From Jeotgalibacillus terrae (GTDB lineage: Bacteria > Bacillota > Bacilli > Bacillales > Jeotgalibacillaceae), in NCBI RefSeq assembly GCF_016908195.1, contig NZ_JAFBDK010000023.1, forward strand, positions 1 to 50,196: DNA of 50,196 nucleotides, in the 5' to 3' direction. How positions within the stretch are numbered: the first letter of the stretch is position 1; every line of letters begins with the position of its first letter. A program made the translations under genes and the position numbers. Below, one piece after another: positions 34,087 to 47,849 of the stretch. Below the pieces are notes generated by a model. That model ran no database searches, was not told where the DNA came from, and saw only the letters and a program-made list of their open reading frames with translations.

Positions 34087-34551
34087 ATGCAGCCAATTCA
34101 CCTCTGGCTATCTGTCTACGATCAGCAAAATAAAAAGCCGCAGCGCACAGTTCAGCCTATGCTCCCTGCAGTCATCCTGGCCTATCAGCAATCAATCAGT
34201 CAGCCTGATGTCCATGCAGACGAGGCTTATCAAATACTCACAGACTTACTAGAAGGCGATCATTTCCTGACAACCATCACTGAATGGGAGAAGCAAAACT
34301 ATTACTCTATAGAAGAAAGACGTTTTGGAACGATGGTCTCAAGGCTGTTCCATCTAGAAAAAAAGGCGCTGCAGACTCAACAGGAATTGAGGGAATTAAA
34401 AAACCGGATCGAACTTCATATGCTTGAAGAAGAAGACCTTCACTATCTGTCTTTCAGCTCACTCATTAACATGAGACATCGCATGTTTCATTCAGATCAA
34501 CCATGGCTGAACGCAGCTGAACAATGGATTCACCAGCGTAAAAACCTATGA
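34087..34551 (+). CDS. Hypothetical protein between tuf and rpsJ
   Basis: I do not recognise this 154-aa protein. GAAAGGGGA lies 9 nt upstream of the ATG at 34087, giving MQPIHLWLSVYDQQNKKP. The sequence is soluble and largely helical, with charged heptad-like stretches in the middle (TITEWEKQNY, FHLEKKALQTQQELRELKNRIELHMLEEEDLHYL), so a coiled coil is plausible. There is no signal peptide, membrane helix or cysteine motif. B. subtilis has ybaC, an alpha/beta hydrolase, at this position; this protein shows no hydrolase motif and is too short. It appears to be a lineage-specific insertion. The tandem S10 promoters start 25 nt after its stop. Confidence 0.7.
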   Translation: MQPIHLWLSVYDQQNKKPQRTVQPMLPAVILAYQQSISQPDVHADEAYQILTDLLEGDHFLTTITEWEKQNYYSIEERRFGTMVSRLFHLEKKALQTQQELRELKNRIELHMLEEEDLHYLSFSSLINMRHRMFHSDQPWLNAAEQWIHQRKNL

Positions 34552-34575
34552 ATTTTCTGCATATTTTCTTACCAC

Positions 34576-34604
34576 TTGAAAGTCAGCTGGAAGGGTCTTA
34601 TAAT
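34576..34604 (+). promoter_or_regulatory. S10 operon promoter P1
   Basis: TTGAAA (34576-34581) and a perfect TATAAT (34599-34604) are 17 bp apart, 201 nt upstream of rpsJ. It has the closest match to consensus of the two tandem promoters. Confidence 0.82.
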
Positions 34605-34642
34605 AGACAAAGTGTATTCGGAAAGTAATTTTGCAACAGGGG

Positions 34643-34671
34643 TTGCACAATCTGATTATTTTCTGTATAAT
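34643..34671 (+). promoter_or_regulatory. S10 operon promoter P2
   Basis: TTGCAC (34643-34648) and a perfect TATAAT (34666-34671) are 17 bp apart, 67 nt downstream of P1. Tandem promoters suit the heavy transcription needed for some 28 downstream genes. Confidence 0.82.
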
Positions 34672-34708
34672 ATTTAATGTTGGTCTTTGACTTGCGATGA
34701 AGCAGGAG

Positions 34709-34779
34709 GTTGCCGACACACCCGGCCGCTTTGCCATGGCTCGTGTGTGGGAAATTTCTGCGGAGAATGTCTATTCCTA
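34709..34779 (+). promoter_or_regulatory. Structured leader of rpsJ (candidate)
   Basis: ACACAC (34716-34721) pairs with GTGTGT (34743-34748), enclosing GGC / GCC around CGCTTT; a second small hairpin GAAT / ATTC follows about 34765-34776. It lies between P2 and rpsJ. I cannot name an established leader family. An autoregulatory site for an S10-operon protein is an inference from position only. Confidence 0.45.
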
Positions 34780-34780
34780 A

Positions 34781-35113
<333 letters not shown>

Positions 35114-35157
35114 TCAACAAAAAATAAATTACTAAACAATAATAGGAGGTGTGACTA

Positions 35158-35787
35158 ATGACCAAAGGAATCTTAGGTAGAAAGATTGGAATGACTCAGG
35201 TTTTTGCTGAGAACGGCGATCTTATCCCAGTAACAGTAATCGAAGCTACTCCAAACGTAGTTCTTCAAAAGAAAGCTGTTGATACTGACGGATATGAATC
35301 AATCCAGATCGGTTTTGAAGACAAGCGCGAAAAGCTTGCTAACAAACCATCAAAAGGACATGCCGCTAAAGCTGAAACGGCTCCTAAGCGCTTCGTCCGT
35401 GAAATCCGCGGTGTTGAGCTTGGCGAGTATGAGATTGGTCAAGAAGTCAAGGTTGATATTTTCGCAGAAGGCGATGTAATTGATGTAACAGGAGTATCGA
35501 AGGGTAAAGGTTTTCAGGGTGCAATCAAGCGTCACAACCAATCCCGCGGACCAATGACTCACGGTTCTCGTTACCACCGTCGTCCTGGTTCAATGGGTCC
35601 TGTTGATCCAAACCGCGTATTCAAGGGTAAATTACTACCTGGACGCATGGGCGGAGAAAGAATTACAGTTCAGAACCTTTCAATCGTGAAAGTTGATGCT
35701 GAGCGTAATCTATTACTTGTAAAAGGGAACGTTCCTGGCCCTAACAAGTCACTTATCACAGTAAAAAGCGCAATTAAAGCGAAATAA
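35158..35787 (+). CDS. rplC: 50S ribosomal protein L3
   Basis: L3 is an early assembly protein whose loop reaches toward the peptidyl transferase centre. The 209-aa product begins [15 protein letters not shown] and has the central signature [32 protein letters not shown] with the linezolid/tiamulin-related loop lacking evident changes. AGGAGGTGTG precedes the ATG. 44 nt after rpsJ. Confidence 0.98.
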   Translation: MTKGILGRKIGMTQVFAENGDLIPVTVIEATPNVVLQKKAVDTDGYESIQIGFEDKREKLANKPSKGHAAKAETAPKRFVREIRGVELGEYEIGQEVKVDIFAEGDVIDVTGVSKGKGFQGAIKRHNQSRGPMTHGSRYHRRPGSMGPVDPNRVFKGKLLPGRMGGERITVQNLSIVKVDAERNLLLVKGNVPGPNKSLITVKSAIKAK

Positions 35788-35817
35788 TAGACGTTAATCG
35801 GAAAGGAGGAAACAGGA

Positions 35818-36441
35818 ATGCCTAAAGTATCCGTATTTAAACAGGATGGTTCACAAGCCGGTGATATCGAGCTTAACGAATCCATCTTCGGCATTGAGCC
35901 AAACAACGCAGTGATGTTCGAAACTGTACTGATGCAGCGTGCTGCACAGCGTCAGGGAACTCACAAAGTAAAAAATCGTTCTGCAGTAGCTGGCGGTGGT
36001 CGTAAGCCATGGCGTCAGAAGGGAACTGGACGTGCCCGTCAAGGTTCGATCCGTTCACCACAATGGCGTGGCGGTGGAGTCGTATTCGGCCCAACACCTC
36101 GTAGCTATAGCTATAAGCTTCCTAAAAAAGTTCGTCGTCTGGCGATCAAATCAGCTCTTTCAAGCAAAGTTGCTGAAGAAAATATCTTAGTTCTAGAGGC
36201 GCTTTCATTCGAATCGCCAAAGACAAAGGAATTTGCTACAGTATTAAGCAGCCTTTCACTAGACAAGAAAGTCCTAGTAGTGACTGAAGGTCTTGACGAA
36301 AACGTTGCTCTATCTGGACGTAACATTCCAGGCGTAACAGTTATTTCTGCTACTGGCGTCAACGTACTTGATGTACTTGGCCACGACAAAGTGGTTATGA
36401 CGAAAGGTGCAGTTCAAAAAGTAGAGGAGGTGCTTGCATAA
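35818..36441 (+). CDS. rplD: 50S ribosomal protein L4
   Basis: L4 lines the peptide exit tunnel. The 207-aa product has the tunnel loop [36 protein letters not shown], given here only as the span of residues about 44-80, with the macrolide-relevant [13 protein letters not shown] unchanged. In E. coli L4 represses the S10 operon; whether it does so here is unknown. AAAGGAGG precedes the ATG. Its stop overlaps rplW by 1 nt (TAATG). Confidence 0.97.
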   Translation: MPKVSVFKQDGSQAGDIELNESIFGIEPNNAVMFETVLMQRAAQRQGTHKVKNRSAVAGGGRKPWRQKGTGRARQGSIRSPQWRGGGVVFGPTPRSYSYKLPKKVRRLAIKSALSSKVAEENILVLEALSFESPKTKEFATVLSSLSLDKKVLVVTEGLDENVALSGRNIPGVTVISATGVNVLDVLGHDKVVMTKGAVQKVEEVLA

Positions 36442-36725
36442 TGGATGCTCGCGATATTATTAAGCGCCCCGTAATTACAGAGCGTTCTTCAGACCTTATG
36501 GGTGAGAAGAAGTACACGTTCGAAGTCGACACTCGTGCTAACAAAACACAAGTGAAAGACGCAATCCAGGAGATCTTTGGTGTGGATGTTGAGAAAGTAA
36601 ACATCATGAACTACAAAGGTAAATTCAAGCGCATGGGACGTTACACTGGTTTTACTAACAAGCGTCGCAAAGCGATTGTAACTCTGACAGAAGAAAGTAA
36701 AGAAATCGAATTTTTTGAGGTTTAA
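36441..36725 (+). CDS. rplW: 50S ribosomal protein L23
   Basis: L23 sits at the tunnel exit and docks trigger factor and SRP. The 94-aa product [30 protein letters not shown] is typical, as is the [30 protein letters not shown] region. GAGGAGGTGC within the end of rplD is its Shine-Dalgarno, so the two are translationally coupled. Confidence 0.97.
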   Translation: MDARDIIKRPVITERSSDLMGEKKYTFEVDTRANKTQVKDAIQEIFGVDVEKVNIMNYKGKFKRMGRYTGFTNKRRKAIVTLTEESKEIEFFEV

Positions 36726-36737
36726 ATAAACCGATAA

Positions 36738-37589
<852 letters not shown>

Positions 37590-37649
37590 CGGGATTGAGC
37601 TACGGTTCATCAAACGGGCCGTAGGACAATCACGAAGGGAGGTTCCAGT

Positions 37650-37928
37650 ATGGGTCGCAGCTTGAAAAAAGGACCTTTTGTGGACGATCATTTAATGTCA
37701 AAAGTTGAGAAGCTTAACGAATCAGACAAGAAGCAGGTTGTAAAAACTTGGTCTCGTCGTTCTACTATCTTCCCTAACTTCATCGGTCATACAATCGCTG
37801 TATACGATGGACGCAAACACGTACCAGTTTACGTGACTGAAGATATGGTTGGTCATAAACTTGGCGAATTCGCGCCAAGCCGTACGTACAAAGGTCACGC
37901 AAGTGATGATAAGAAAACAAGACGCTAA
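37650..37928 (+). CDS. rpsS: 30S ribosomal protein S19
   Basis: S19 forms a 30S head complex with S13. The 92-aa product [20 protein letters not shown], then [47 protein letters not shown]-like end, is standard in length and sequence (here APSRTYKGH). GAAGGGAGGTTCC precedes the ATG. 60 nt after rplB. Confidence 0.98.
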   Translation: MGRSLKKGPFVDDHLMSKVEKLNESDKKQVVKTWSRRSTIFPNFIGHTIAVYDGRKHVPVYVTEDMVGHKLGEFAPSRTYKGHASDDKKTRR

Positions 37929-37947
37929 TTGAGAGGAGGCTATCCTA

Positions 37948-38289
37948 ATGCAAGCAAAAGCTGTTGCAAACACAGTTCGTATTGCTCCTCGTAAAGTACG
38001 CCTAGTAGCAGATTTAATCCGCGGTAAGCAGGTTGGCGAAGCGGTGGCTATTTTGAACCACACACCACGCGCTGCATCACCAGTAATCGAGAAAGTATTA
38101 AAATCTGCTGTAGCGAACGCTGAGCATAATTACGACATGGACATTAACAACCTTGTGATTTCAGAAGCATATGTTAACGAAGGACCAACACTGAAACGTT
38201 TCCGTCCTCGTGCACAAGGTCGTGCAAGTGCCATTAATAAACGTACAAGCCACATTACAATCGTGGTATCTGAAAAAAAGGAGGGATAA
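37948..38289 (+). CDS. rplV: 50S ribosomal protein L22
   Basis: L22 contacts all 23S domains and its beta hairpin lines the exit tunnel, opposite L4. The 113-aa product has [25 protein letters not shown] and the hairpin region [21 protein letters not shown], without the deletions associated with macrolide resistance. AGAGGAGGC precedes the ATG. rpsC begins 3 nt after its stop. Confidence 0.97.
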   Translation: MQAKAVANTVRIAPRKVRLVADLIRGKQVGEAVAILNHTPRAASPVIEKVLKSAVANAEHNYDMDINNLVISEAYVNEGPTLKRFRPRAQGRASAINKRTSHITIVVSEKKEG

Positions 38290-38292
38290 CAC

Positions 38293-39582
<1,290 letters not shown>

Positions 39583-39589
39583 TAACTGA

Positions 39590-39868
<279 letters not shown>

Positions 39869-39888
39869 TATATTGTTCGGAAATGTAA

Positions 39889-40278
<390 letters not shown>

Positions 40279-40315
40279 TTGATAATCAACCACCGTATCA
40301 AGGAGGTGCGACAGG

Positions 40316-40627
40316 ATGCACGTTAAAAAAGGCGATAAAGTAATGGTTATTTCCGGAAAAGATAAAGGCAAGACAGGTACTGTACTTGCTGCTAATCCGA
40401 AAGCTGACCGCGTAATTGTTGAAGGTGTGAACATCGTCAAGAAACATTCAAAACCTTCACAGATGAATCCACAAGGTGGAATCTCTAACATGGAAGCAGC
40501 GATTCACGTATCAAACGTGATGCTGATCGATCCGAAAACGAACGAACCAACACGCGTTGGTTACAAAGTTGAGGACGGTAAAAAAGTACGTATTGCTAAA
40601 AAATCAGGTGAATCTTTAGATAAATAG
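40316..40627 (+). CDS. rplX: 50S ribosomal protein L24
   Basis: L24 is an assembly initiator with a KOW motif. The 103-aa product [20 protein letters not shown] contains the KOW core, followed by [20 protein letters not shown] and the conserved [20 protein letters not shown] stretch. AAGGAGGTGCG precedes the ATG. Confidence 0.97.
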   Translation: MHVKKGDKVMVISGKDKGKTGTVLAANPKADRVIVEGVNIVKKHSKPSQMNPQGGISNMEAAIHVSNVMLIDPKTNEPTRVGYKVEDGKKVRIAKKSGESLDK

Positions 40628-40653
40628 TTAATGAAGAGGGGAGGTACTCAAGC

Positions 40654-41193
40654 ATGAACCGCCTAAAAGAAAAGTTCAATAGTGAAATCACACCTGCTCT
40701 AGTTAAGAAGTTCGATTACACTTCTGTAATGCAGGTGCCAAAAATCGAAAAAATCGTAATCAACATGGGTGTTGGTGAAGCAGTTCAAAACACTAAATCA
40801 CTGGATACAGCTGTAGAAGAGCTTACGACTATTACTGGTCAGAAGCCTCTAATTACAAAAGCTAAGAAATCTATCGCAGGTTTCCGTCTTCGTGAAGGTA
40901 TGCCAATCGGTGCGAAAGTTACACTTCGCGGCGAGCGTATGTATGACTTCCTAGACAAGCTAATCTCTGTATCTCTACCACGTGTACGTGACTTCCGCGG
41001 AGTATCTAAAAAGTCTTTCGACGGACGCGGTAACTACACTCTTGGTGTTAAAGAGCAGCTAATCTTCCCAGAGATCGATTATGACAAAGTAAACAAAGTA
41101 CGTGGCATGGACATCGTAATTGTTACGACAGCTAACTCAGACGAAGAGTCTCGTGAGCTTCTTACACAATTCGGTATGCCATTCCAAAAGTAA
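40654..41193 (+). CDS. rplE: 50S ribosomal protein L5
   Basis: L5 binds 5S rRNA and contacts P-site tRNA. The 179-aa product has [40 protein letters not shown], the loop [20 protein letters not shown] and a C-terminal [20 protein letters not shown]; all standard. GAGGGGAGGTACTC precedes the ATG. Confidence 0.98.
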   Translation: MNRLKEKFNSEITPALVKKFDYTSVMQVPKIEKIVINMGVGEAVQNTKSLDTAVEELTTITGQKPLITKAKKSIAGFRLREGMPIGAKVTLRGERMYDFLDKLISVSLPRVRDFRGVSKKSFDGRGNYTLGVKEQLIFPEIDYDKVNKVRGMDIVIVTTANSDEESRELLTQFGMPFQK

Positions 41194-41403
<210 letters not shown>

Positions 41404-41433
41404 TACCCGATTTTGGGAAGGAGGTAAATTAAT

Positions 41434-41832
41434 ATGACAATGACAGATCCAATCGCAGATCTTCTGACTCGCATCCGTAATGCGAATCAGGTCCGTCACG
41501 AGAAGCTAGAGGTTCCTGCTTCTAACATGAAGAAAGAAATCGCAGAAATCCTTAAGCGTGAAGGTTTCATCCGTGACGTTGAATATATCGAGGACAGCAA
41601 GCAGGGTATCATTCGCATCTTCCTTAAGTATGGTGCAAACAATGAGCGTGTTATCACTGGCCTTAAGCGTATTTCTAAGCCTGGACTTCGCGTATACGCA
41701 AAAGCTGATGAGCTTCCACGTGTACTGAACGGTCTTGGAATCGCAATCGTATCTACTTCAACTGGCGTTGTAACTGACAAAGAAGCTCGCGCTAAGCAAG
41801 TTGGCGGAGAAGTTCTAGCATACGTCTGGTAA
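41434..41832 (+). CDS. rpsH: 30S ribosomal protein S8
   Basis: S8 is a primary 16S binder and, in E. coli, the spc-operon repressor. The 132-aa product has [40 protein letters not shown] and a C-terminal [35 protein letters not shown] precedes the ATG. No S8-type target hairpin is evident near rplE, so autoregulation as in E. coli is not supported by this sequence. Confidence 0.98.
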   Translation: MTMTDPIADLLTRIRNANQVRHEKLEVPASNMKKEIAEILKREGFIRDVEYIEDSKQGIIRIFLKYGANNERVITGLKRISKPGLRVYAKADELPRVLNGLGIAIVSTSTGVVTDKEARAKQVGGEVLAYVW

Positions 41833-41863
41833 TATCTTTTAATCGAAAGAGAGGTGCAACAAA

Positions 41864-42400
41864 ATGTCTCGTGTAGGAAAAAAACCAATCGAGGTACCTT
41901 CAGATGTAACATTAACTTTTGACGGTTCACATGTTACTGCTAAAGGACCTAAAGGTGAACTTTCATTCACTTTTAATTCAGAAATGAAATTCGAGCAGGA
42001 AGGCAGCACACTTACAGTTGTCCGCCCTTCTGACTCAAAAGAACACCGTACAATCCACGGTACTACTCGTGCGATCCTGAACAACATGGTCGAGGGTGTA
42101 TCTAAAGGATTCGAACGCAGCCTTGAGCTTATCGGGGTTGGGTATCGTGCTCAGAAACAAGGCAACAAGCTTGTTCTTAACGTAGGATACTCTCACCCAG
42201 TTGAGATCACACCGGAAGAAGGAATCGAAATCGAAGTTCCTTCAAACACAAAGGTTACAATTAAAGGCGCAAGCAAAGAGCGCGTTGGCGCACTAGCTGC
42301 AAACATCCGTGACGTACGTCCACCAGAGCCTTACAAAGGTAAAGGAATCCGTTACGAAGGCGAATATGTTCGTCGTAAAGAAGGTAAAACAGGTAAATAA
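41864..42400 (+). CDS. rplF: 50S ribosomal protein L6
   Basis: L6 lies near the sarcin-ricin loop. The 178-aa product is a duplicated fold: [20 protein letters not shown] at the start and the second-domain signature [20 protein letters not shown] at the end, both intact. AGAGAGGTGCAAC precedes the ATG. Confidence 0.98.
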   Translation: MSRVGKKPIEVPSDVTLTFDGSHVTAKGPKGELSFTFNSEMKFEQEGSTLTVVRPSDSKEHRTIHGTTRAILNNMVEGVSKGFERSLELIGVGYRAQKQGNKLVLNVGYSHPVEITPEEGIEIEVPSNTKVTIKGASKERVGALAANIRDVRPPEPYKGKGIRYEGEYVRRKEGKTGK

Positions 42401-42433
42401 TGCCGCTTAGGCGCATGAAAGGAGTGACCTTGA

Positions 42434-42790
42434 TTGATTACTAAAGTTGACAAGAATGCGGTACGTAAGAAACGTCATGCACGTGTTCGTACAACGATCA
42501 CGGGAACTGAATCTCGTCCGCGTTTGAATGTTTACCGTTCAAACAAGCACATCTACGCTCAGCTTATCGATGATGCAAATGGTGTAACACTAGCTGCTGC
42601 ATCTTCAAAAGAGCTTGGCCTTGAATCTGGCGGAAACGTCGATGCTGCACAAAAGGTTGGCGAAGCAATCGCTACACGTGCAGTAGAAAAAGGAATGAAA
42701 TCAGTCGTATTTGACCGTGGAGGATATCTTTACCACGGACGCGTGAAAGCTCTTGCTGAAGCTGCACGTGAAAACGGACTTGAATTTTAA
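42434..42790 (+). CDS. rplR: 50S ribosomal protein L18
   Basis: L18 binds 5S rRNA with L5. The 118-aa product has [38 protein letters not shown] and [24 protein letters not shown] start at 42434 with AAAGGAGTGA 9 nt upstream gives the family N-terminus MITK; there is no ATG alternative nearby. Confidence 0.96.
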   Translation: MITKVDKNAVRKKRHARVRTTITGTESRPRLNVYRSNKHIYAQLIDDANGVTLAAASSKELGLESGGNVDAAQKVGEAIATRAVEKGMKSVVFDRGGYLYHGRVKALAEAARENGLEF

Positions 42791-42813
42791 TAGAAAAAGG
42801 AGGGACAATCCAG

Positions 42814-43314
42814 ATGCGTCGCATTGATCCAAACAAACTTGAACTTGAAGAACGCGTAGTTACGATTAACCGTGTCGCTAAGGTTGTTAAAGGTGGCCGC
42901 CGCTTCCGTTTCTCTGCTCTAGTAGTAGTAGGAGACAAGAATGGCCATGTAGGTTTCGGTACAGGTAAAGCCCAAGAGGTACCTGATGCGATCCGTAAAG
43001 CAATCGAAGACGCGAAGAAAAATCTGATTGAAGTACCAATGGTTGAAGGAACAACTCCTCACCTTGTTACAGGCCGCTTCGGTGCAGGCTCAATCTTAAT
43101 CAAACCAGCATCTCCTGGTACAGGAATCATCGCTGGTGGACCAGTTCGTGCGGTACTTGAACTTGCAGGTGTCCACGACATTCTTTCAAAATCACTAGGC
43201 TCTAACACACCAATCAACATGGTTCGTGCCACAATTGACGGCCTTAAGCAGCTTAAGCGTGCAGAAGACGTTGCTAAGCTACGTGGCAAGTCAGTGGAAG
43301 AACTGTTAGGATAA
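42814..43314 (+). CDS. rpsE: 30S ribosomal protein S5
   Basis: S5 influences decoding fidelity and mRNA helicase activity. The 166-aa product has the dsRNA-binding-like N domain ([40 protein letters not shown]), where spectinomycin-resistance changes occur; VKGGRRF reads as wild type. AAAAGGAGGGAC precedes the ATG. Confidence 0.98.
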   Translation: MRRIDPNKLELEERVVTINRVAKVVKGGRRFRFSALVVVGDKNGHVGFGTGKAQEVPDAIRKAIEDAKKNLIEVPMVEGTTPHLVTGRFGAGSILIKPASPGTGIIAGGPVRAVLELAGVHDILSKSLGSNTPINMVRATIDGLKQLKRAEDVAKLRGKSVEELLG

Positions 43315-43327
43315 GGAGGGATAAGTG

Positions 43328-43510
43328 ATGGCAAATAAACTAGCAATTACCCTCACTCGCAGCGTGATCGGACGCAGTAAAGATCAGCGTGCAACAGTAC
43401 AGGCTCTTGGTCTTCGTAAGACTAACCAGACTGTTGAACAGCAGGATAACGAAGCTATCCGCGGCATGATCAATAAAGTGTCTCACCTGGTATCAGTTAA
43501 AGAAATCTAA
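43328..43510 (+). CDS. rpmD: 50S ribosomal protein L30
   Basis: This 60-aa product [20 protein letters not shown], followed by [20 protein letters not shown], is a standard bacterial L30. ATG 43328 has AAGGAGGGATAAG upstream; GTG 43325 would add one residue and is closer to that site. 13 nt after rpsE. Confidence 0.96.
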   Translation: MANKLAITLTRSVIGRSKDQRATVQALGLRKTNQTVEQQDNEAIRGMINKVSHLVSVKEI

Positions 43511-43540
43511 TTTGATGTTTATCAACAAGGAGGTGCCACT

Positions 43541-43981
43541 ATGAAACTTCATGAGTTAAAACCAGCAGAAGGATCTCGCAGAGAACGCAATCGCGTTGGC
43601 CGCGGTATCGGTTCTGGTAATGGTAAAACTTCAGGTAAAGGTCACAAAGGTCAAAACGCCCGTTCAGGCGGAGGCGTAAGACCAGGCTTTGAAGGTGGTC
43701 AGAACCCATTAGCACGCCGTCTTCCAAAACGTGGATTCACTAATATCCACCGTAAGGAATATGCGGTTGTTAATCTTGACACACTTAACCGTTTTGACGA
43801 AGGTACGGAAGTAACTCCGGAACTTCTAATCGAAACTGGAGTAGTAAGCAAAGAATTAGCAGGAATCAAGATCCTTGCTAAAGGTAACGTAGAGAAGAAG
43901 CTGACTGTTAAAGCTCACAAATTCTCTTCTGCTGCTAAAGAAGCAATTGAAGCTGCCGGCGGAACAACTGAGGTGGTTTAA
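43541..43981 (+). CDS. rplO: 50S ribosomal protein L15
   Basis: L15 is a central assembly protein with a long N-terminal extension into the 23S core. The 146-aa product starts [20 protein letters not shown] and has glycine-rich [20 protein letters not shown] plus [30 protein letters not shown] precedes the ATG. Its stop overlaps secY by 1 nt (TAATG). Confidence 0.98.
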   Translation: MKLHELKPAEGSRRERNRVGRGIGSGNGKTSGKGHKGQNARSGGGVRPGFEGGQNPLARRLPKRGFTNIHRKEYAVVNLDTLNRFDEGTEVTPELLIETGVVSKELAGIKILAKGNVEKKLTVKAHKFSSAAKEAIEAAGGTTEVV

Positions 43982-45282
43982 TGTTTCGGACAATCTCCAA
44001 TTTTATGCGCGTGGGTGATATAAGAAATAAAATTATTTTCACCCTTTTAATGTTGGTGGTCTTTAGGATCGGAACTTTCATTCCAGTTCCGGGTGTAGAT
44101 GCACAAGTTCTTCAGGCACAGGATGAAATGGCCGGCCTGATCGGATTTATGAATACATTCGGTGGTGGAGCATTAATCAACTTCTCGATCCTCGCGATGG
44201 GCATTATGCCGTATATCACGGCCTCCATCATTGTACAGCTTTTGCAAATGGACGTAGTACCGAAGTTTGCTGAGTGGTCAAAGCAGGGAGATGTTGGTCG
44301 TCGTAAGCTGGCTCAGTTTACACGTTACTTCACGATTGTACTGGCATTCATCCAGGCAATCGGAATGTCTTATGGCTTTAATCGTATGTACGGCGGATCA
44401 CTGATCCCTGACACATCGGTTACAACGTACATGCTAATCGCAGTTGTACTGACAGCCGGGACAGCCTTTTTAATGTGGTTAGGAGAGCAGATCACAGCAA
44501 AAGGTGTTGGAAATGGTATTTCCATCATTATCTTTGCAGGTATCGTGGCCGCTATTCCTAATGGCGTTAATCAGTTATACGCACAACAGATTCAGGGTGC
44601 AGGGGAACAACTTTTCCTTAACATCGTGATTCTGGCACTATTGGTACTCGCGATTGTCGCAATTACAGTTGGCGTTATTTTCGTCCAGCAGGCATTGCGT
44701 AAAATTCCGGTTCAATATGCAAAGCGTGTAGGCGGCAAGAATGCACCGGCAACGGGCGGACAGTCGTCACACATTCCATTGAAAGTGAATGCTGCAGGGG
44801 TAATTCCGGTTATCTTCGCGATTTCCTTTATTATCACACCGCAGACACTCGTTACTTTCTTTGGTCAAAACAACATTACAACAACGATTCAGGAAGTATT
44901 TGATTACACGCAGCCAATCGGTATGACGATTTATGTTGCGCTGATCGTTGCGTTCACGTATTTCTACGCATTCATTCAGGTGAATCCGGAGAATATGGCA
45001 GAAAACCTTAAAAAACAAGGTGGTTATATCCCAGGGATCCGACCTGGACAAGCGACTCAGGATTACCTGACGAGCGTTCTTTACCGTTTAACTTTCGTAG
45101 GTGCGATTTTCCTTTCAGTAATTTCAATCCTGCCAATCTTCTTCATTAATCTTGCAGGACTTCCACAATCGGTTCAAATTGGCGGTACTAGCCTATTGAT
45201 CGTTGTAGGGGTTGCACTTGAGACAATGAAGCAGCTTGAAGCACAGCTGGTAAAACGGAATTATAAAGGGTTCATGAGATAA
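43981..45282 (+). CDS. secY: SecY, protein-conducting channel subunit
   Basis: SecY forms the translocon pore with SecE and SecG. The 433-aa product has ten hydrophobic spans. The plug-region signature FGGGALINFSILAMGIMPYI follows span 1, and MDVVPKFAEWSKQGDVGRRK precedes span 3; cytosolic loops QYAKRVGGK and IPGIRPGQATQDYL, which contact SecA and ribosome, are present. It is coupled to rplO by the TAATG overlap. adk follows after 56 nt. Confidence 0.98.
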   Translation: MFRTISNFMRVGDIRNKIIFTLLMLVVFRIGTFIPVPGVDAQVLQAQDEMAGLIGFMNTFGGGALINFSILAMGIMPYITASIIVQLLQMDVVPKFAEWSKQGDVGRRKLAQFTRYFTIVLAFIQAIGMSYGFNRMYGGSLIPDTSVTTYMLIAVVLTAGTAFLMWLGEQITAKGVGNGISIIIFAGIVAAIPNGVNQLYAQQIQGAGEQLFLNIVILALLVLAIVAITVGVIFVQQALRKIPVQYAKRVGGKNAPATGGQSSHIPLKVNAAGVIPVIFAISFIITPQTLVTFFGQNNITTTIQEVFDYTQPIGMTIYVALIVAFTYFYAFIQVNPENMAENLKKQGGYIPGIRPGQATQDYLTSVLYRLTFVGAIFLSVISILPIFFINLAGLPQSVQIGGTSLLIVVGVALETMKQLEAQLVKRNYKGFMR

Positions 45283-45309
45283 TCACATGGTTTTGGGGTG
45301 AGAGCCCTG

Positions 45310-45988
<679 letters not shown>

Positions 45989-45989
<1 letters not shown>

Positions 45990-46735
45990 TGATCATTTGC
46001 AAGACTCCTCGCGAGATTGAGATCATGCGCGAAGCAGGCAAGATCGTTGCGTTAACCCATCAGGAGCTGCAAAAGCATATAGCGCCTGGTATCACAACGA
46101 AGGAACTTGATGAGATTGCTGACCGGTTCATCCGTCAGCATGACGCGGTTCCATCCTTCAAAGGATACAACGGTTTTAGCGGAAGCATTTGTGCATCTGT
46201 GAATGAAGAACTCGTACATGGTATTCCAGGTAACCGAACGCTTGAGAACGGCGACATTATCAGTATTGATATTGGCGCAAAGTACAAAGGCTATCACGGT
46301 GACTCAGCCTGGACTTATCCGGTAGGAACGATTCCTGAAGAGACACAAAAGCTGCTTGAAGTTACGGAAGAGTCACTCTACCGTGGCCTGAGTGAAGCTA
46401 AACCGGGTGTTCGTCTGTCGAACATCTCTCATGCTGTTCAAACGTATGCTGAAGAAAACGGTTTTTCAATCGTACGGGAGTATGTGGGGCACGGTGTAGG
46501 GCAAGACTTACATGAGGCACCGCAAATTCCTCATTTTGGTCCACCTGATAAGGGACCCCGCCTGAAGCCCGGCATGGTACTAGCGGTTGAACCGATGGTG
46601 AATGCAGGAAGTCGCTACGTCAAGACACTTGCTGATAACTGGACAGTCGTAACAGTTGATGGTAAAATGTGTGCGCACTTTGAACACACGATTGCGATCA
46701 CAGAAGAAGGTTACGAGATCCTGACAAGAACCTGA
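45989..46735 (+). CDS. map: Methionine aminopeptidase, type I
   Basis: This dinuclear metal enzyme removes N-terminal methionine from new proteins. The 248-aa product has the ligand-containing blocks [20 protein letters not shown] (two Asp), [20 protein letters not shown] (His), [10 protein letters not shown] (Glu) and [12 protein letters not shown] (Glu). It lacks the zinc-finger extension of SecA-type or longer isoforms. ATG overlaps the adk stop (TAATG). Confidence 0.97.
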
Positions 46736-46751
46736 TTGAAGGTGATCCTTT

Positions 46752-47042
46752 TTGTTTGAATCCGATTCGCCCCCCGGGATAGGGCAAATTGTGCAGGTGA
46801 ACAAGGGCCGCGATACGGGAGTATATGCGGTTGTCATTCATCGGTTAGATGAAAAGTTTGTTTTAATTGCGGACGGTGAAAACCGGAAGTTTGACCGGCC
46901 CAAGAAAAAAAACATCCATCATTTGACTTCATGCGACTATGTATCCCCTGAAGTTCAAAATAGTATATCCGAAACAGGGCGTGTGACAAACGGCAAGCTG
47001 CGTCATGCAGTGACGACATTTGTCAGCACTCTGAAAGATTGA
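46752..47042 (+). CDS. KOW-domain RNA-binding protein (L14e/YbzG family)
   Basis: The 96-aa product has a KOW-like N-terminus (GIGQIVQVNKGRDTGVYAVVIH), a basic middle (GENRKFDRPKKKNIHHLTSC), and a C-terminal helical tail. It matches the small L14e-like protein found between map and infA in Bacillales, called YbzG in B. subtilis; function is unproven, with ribosome or rRNA binding inferred. TTG 46752 is the start, 7 nt after AAGGTGA. Its length and neighbours (map, infA) fit this family well. Confidence 0.88.
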   Translation: MFESDSPPGIGQIVQVNKGRDTGVYAVVIHRLDEKFVLIADGENRKFDRPKKKNIHHLTSCDYVSPEVQNSISETGRVTNGKLRHAVTTFVSTLKD

Positions 47043-47063
47043 TAAAGAAGGGAGATTTGTTCG

Positions 47064-47282
47064 ATGGCGAAAGACGATGTTATCGAAATTGAAGGCACCG
47101 TTGCTGAAACTTTGCCTAATGCAATGTTTAAGGTAGAATTAGAAAATGGTCACACTGTGCTTGCACACGTGTCAGGTAAAATTCGTATGCACTTCATTCG
47201 AATCCTGCCAGGCGACAGAGTAACTGTGGAGTTATCTCCATACGATCTGACTCGCGGCCGTATCACTTACCGTTACAAATAA
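47064..47282 (+). CDS. infA: Translation initiation factor IF-1
   Basis: IF-1 blocks the A site during initiation. The 72-aa OB-fold product is [20 protein letters not shown], followed by [20 protein letters not shown] and [20 protein letters not shown], canonical in length and sequence. GAAGGGAGA precedes the ATG. rpmJ follows after 38 nt. Confidence 0.98.
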   Translation: MAKDDVIEIEGTVAETLPNAMFKVELENGHTVLAHVSGKIRMHFIRILPGDRVTVELSPYDLTRGRITYRYK

Positions 47283-47305
47283 TCTTTTGCACTCCGAACC
47301 ACTAA

Positions 47306-47434
<129 letters not shown>

Positions 47435-47457
47435 TAAAGAAGGAGGTGCTCGTGTAA

Positions 47458-47823
47458 ATGGCACGTATTGCTGGAGTAGATATCCCTCGCGATAAGCGCG
47501 TTGTGATTTCTCTAACTTATATTTTTGGTGTTGGTAAATCAACTGCAAGTCAAATCCTTAAAGAAGCTGGTGTTTCTGAAGACACTCGCGTTCGTGATCT
47601 GACTGAAGATGAACTTAACAAAATCCGTGAAATCCTTGACAGCTACAAAGTGGAAGGTGACCTTCGTCGTGAAACGTCACTTAACATTAAGCGTCTAATG
47701 GAAATCGGTTCATACCGTGGTCTTCGCCACCGTCGTGGTCTTCCTGTAAGAGGACAGCACACGAAAAATAATGCTCGTACTCGTAAAGGTCCTCGTAAGA
47801 CTGTAGCGAACAAGAAAAAATAA
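47458..47823 (+). CDS. rpsM: 30S ribosomal protein S13
   Basis: S13 forms head bridges to the 50S and touches P-site tRNA through its basic tail. The 121-aa product [20 protein letters not shown] has the helix-two-turn-helix [16 protein letters not shown] and [20 protein letters not shown]. The C-terminal tail [15 protein letters not shown] is typical. GAAGGAGGTGCTCG precedes the ATG. Confidence 0.98.
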   Translation: MARIAGVDIPRDKRVVISLTYIFGVGKSTASQILKEAGVSEDTRVRDLTEDELNKIREILDSYKVEGDLRRETSLNIKRLMEIGSYRGLRHRRGLPVRGQHTKNNARTRKGPRKTVANKKK

Positions 47824-47849
47824 TTAGGTAAAGGAGGTTACTTCCTACA

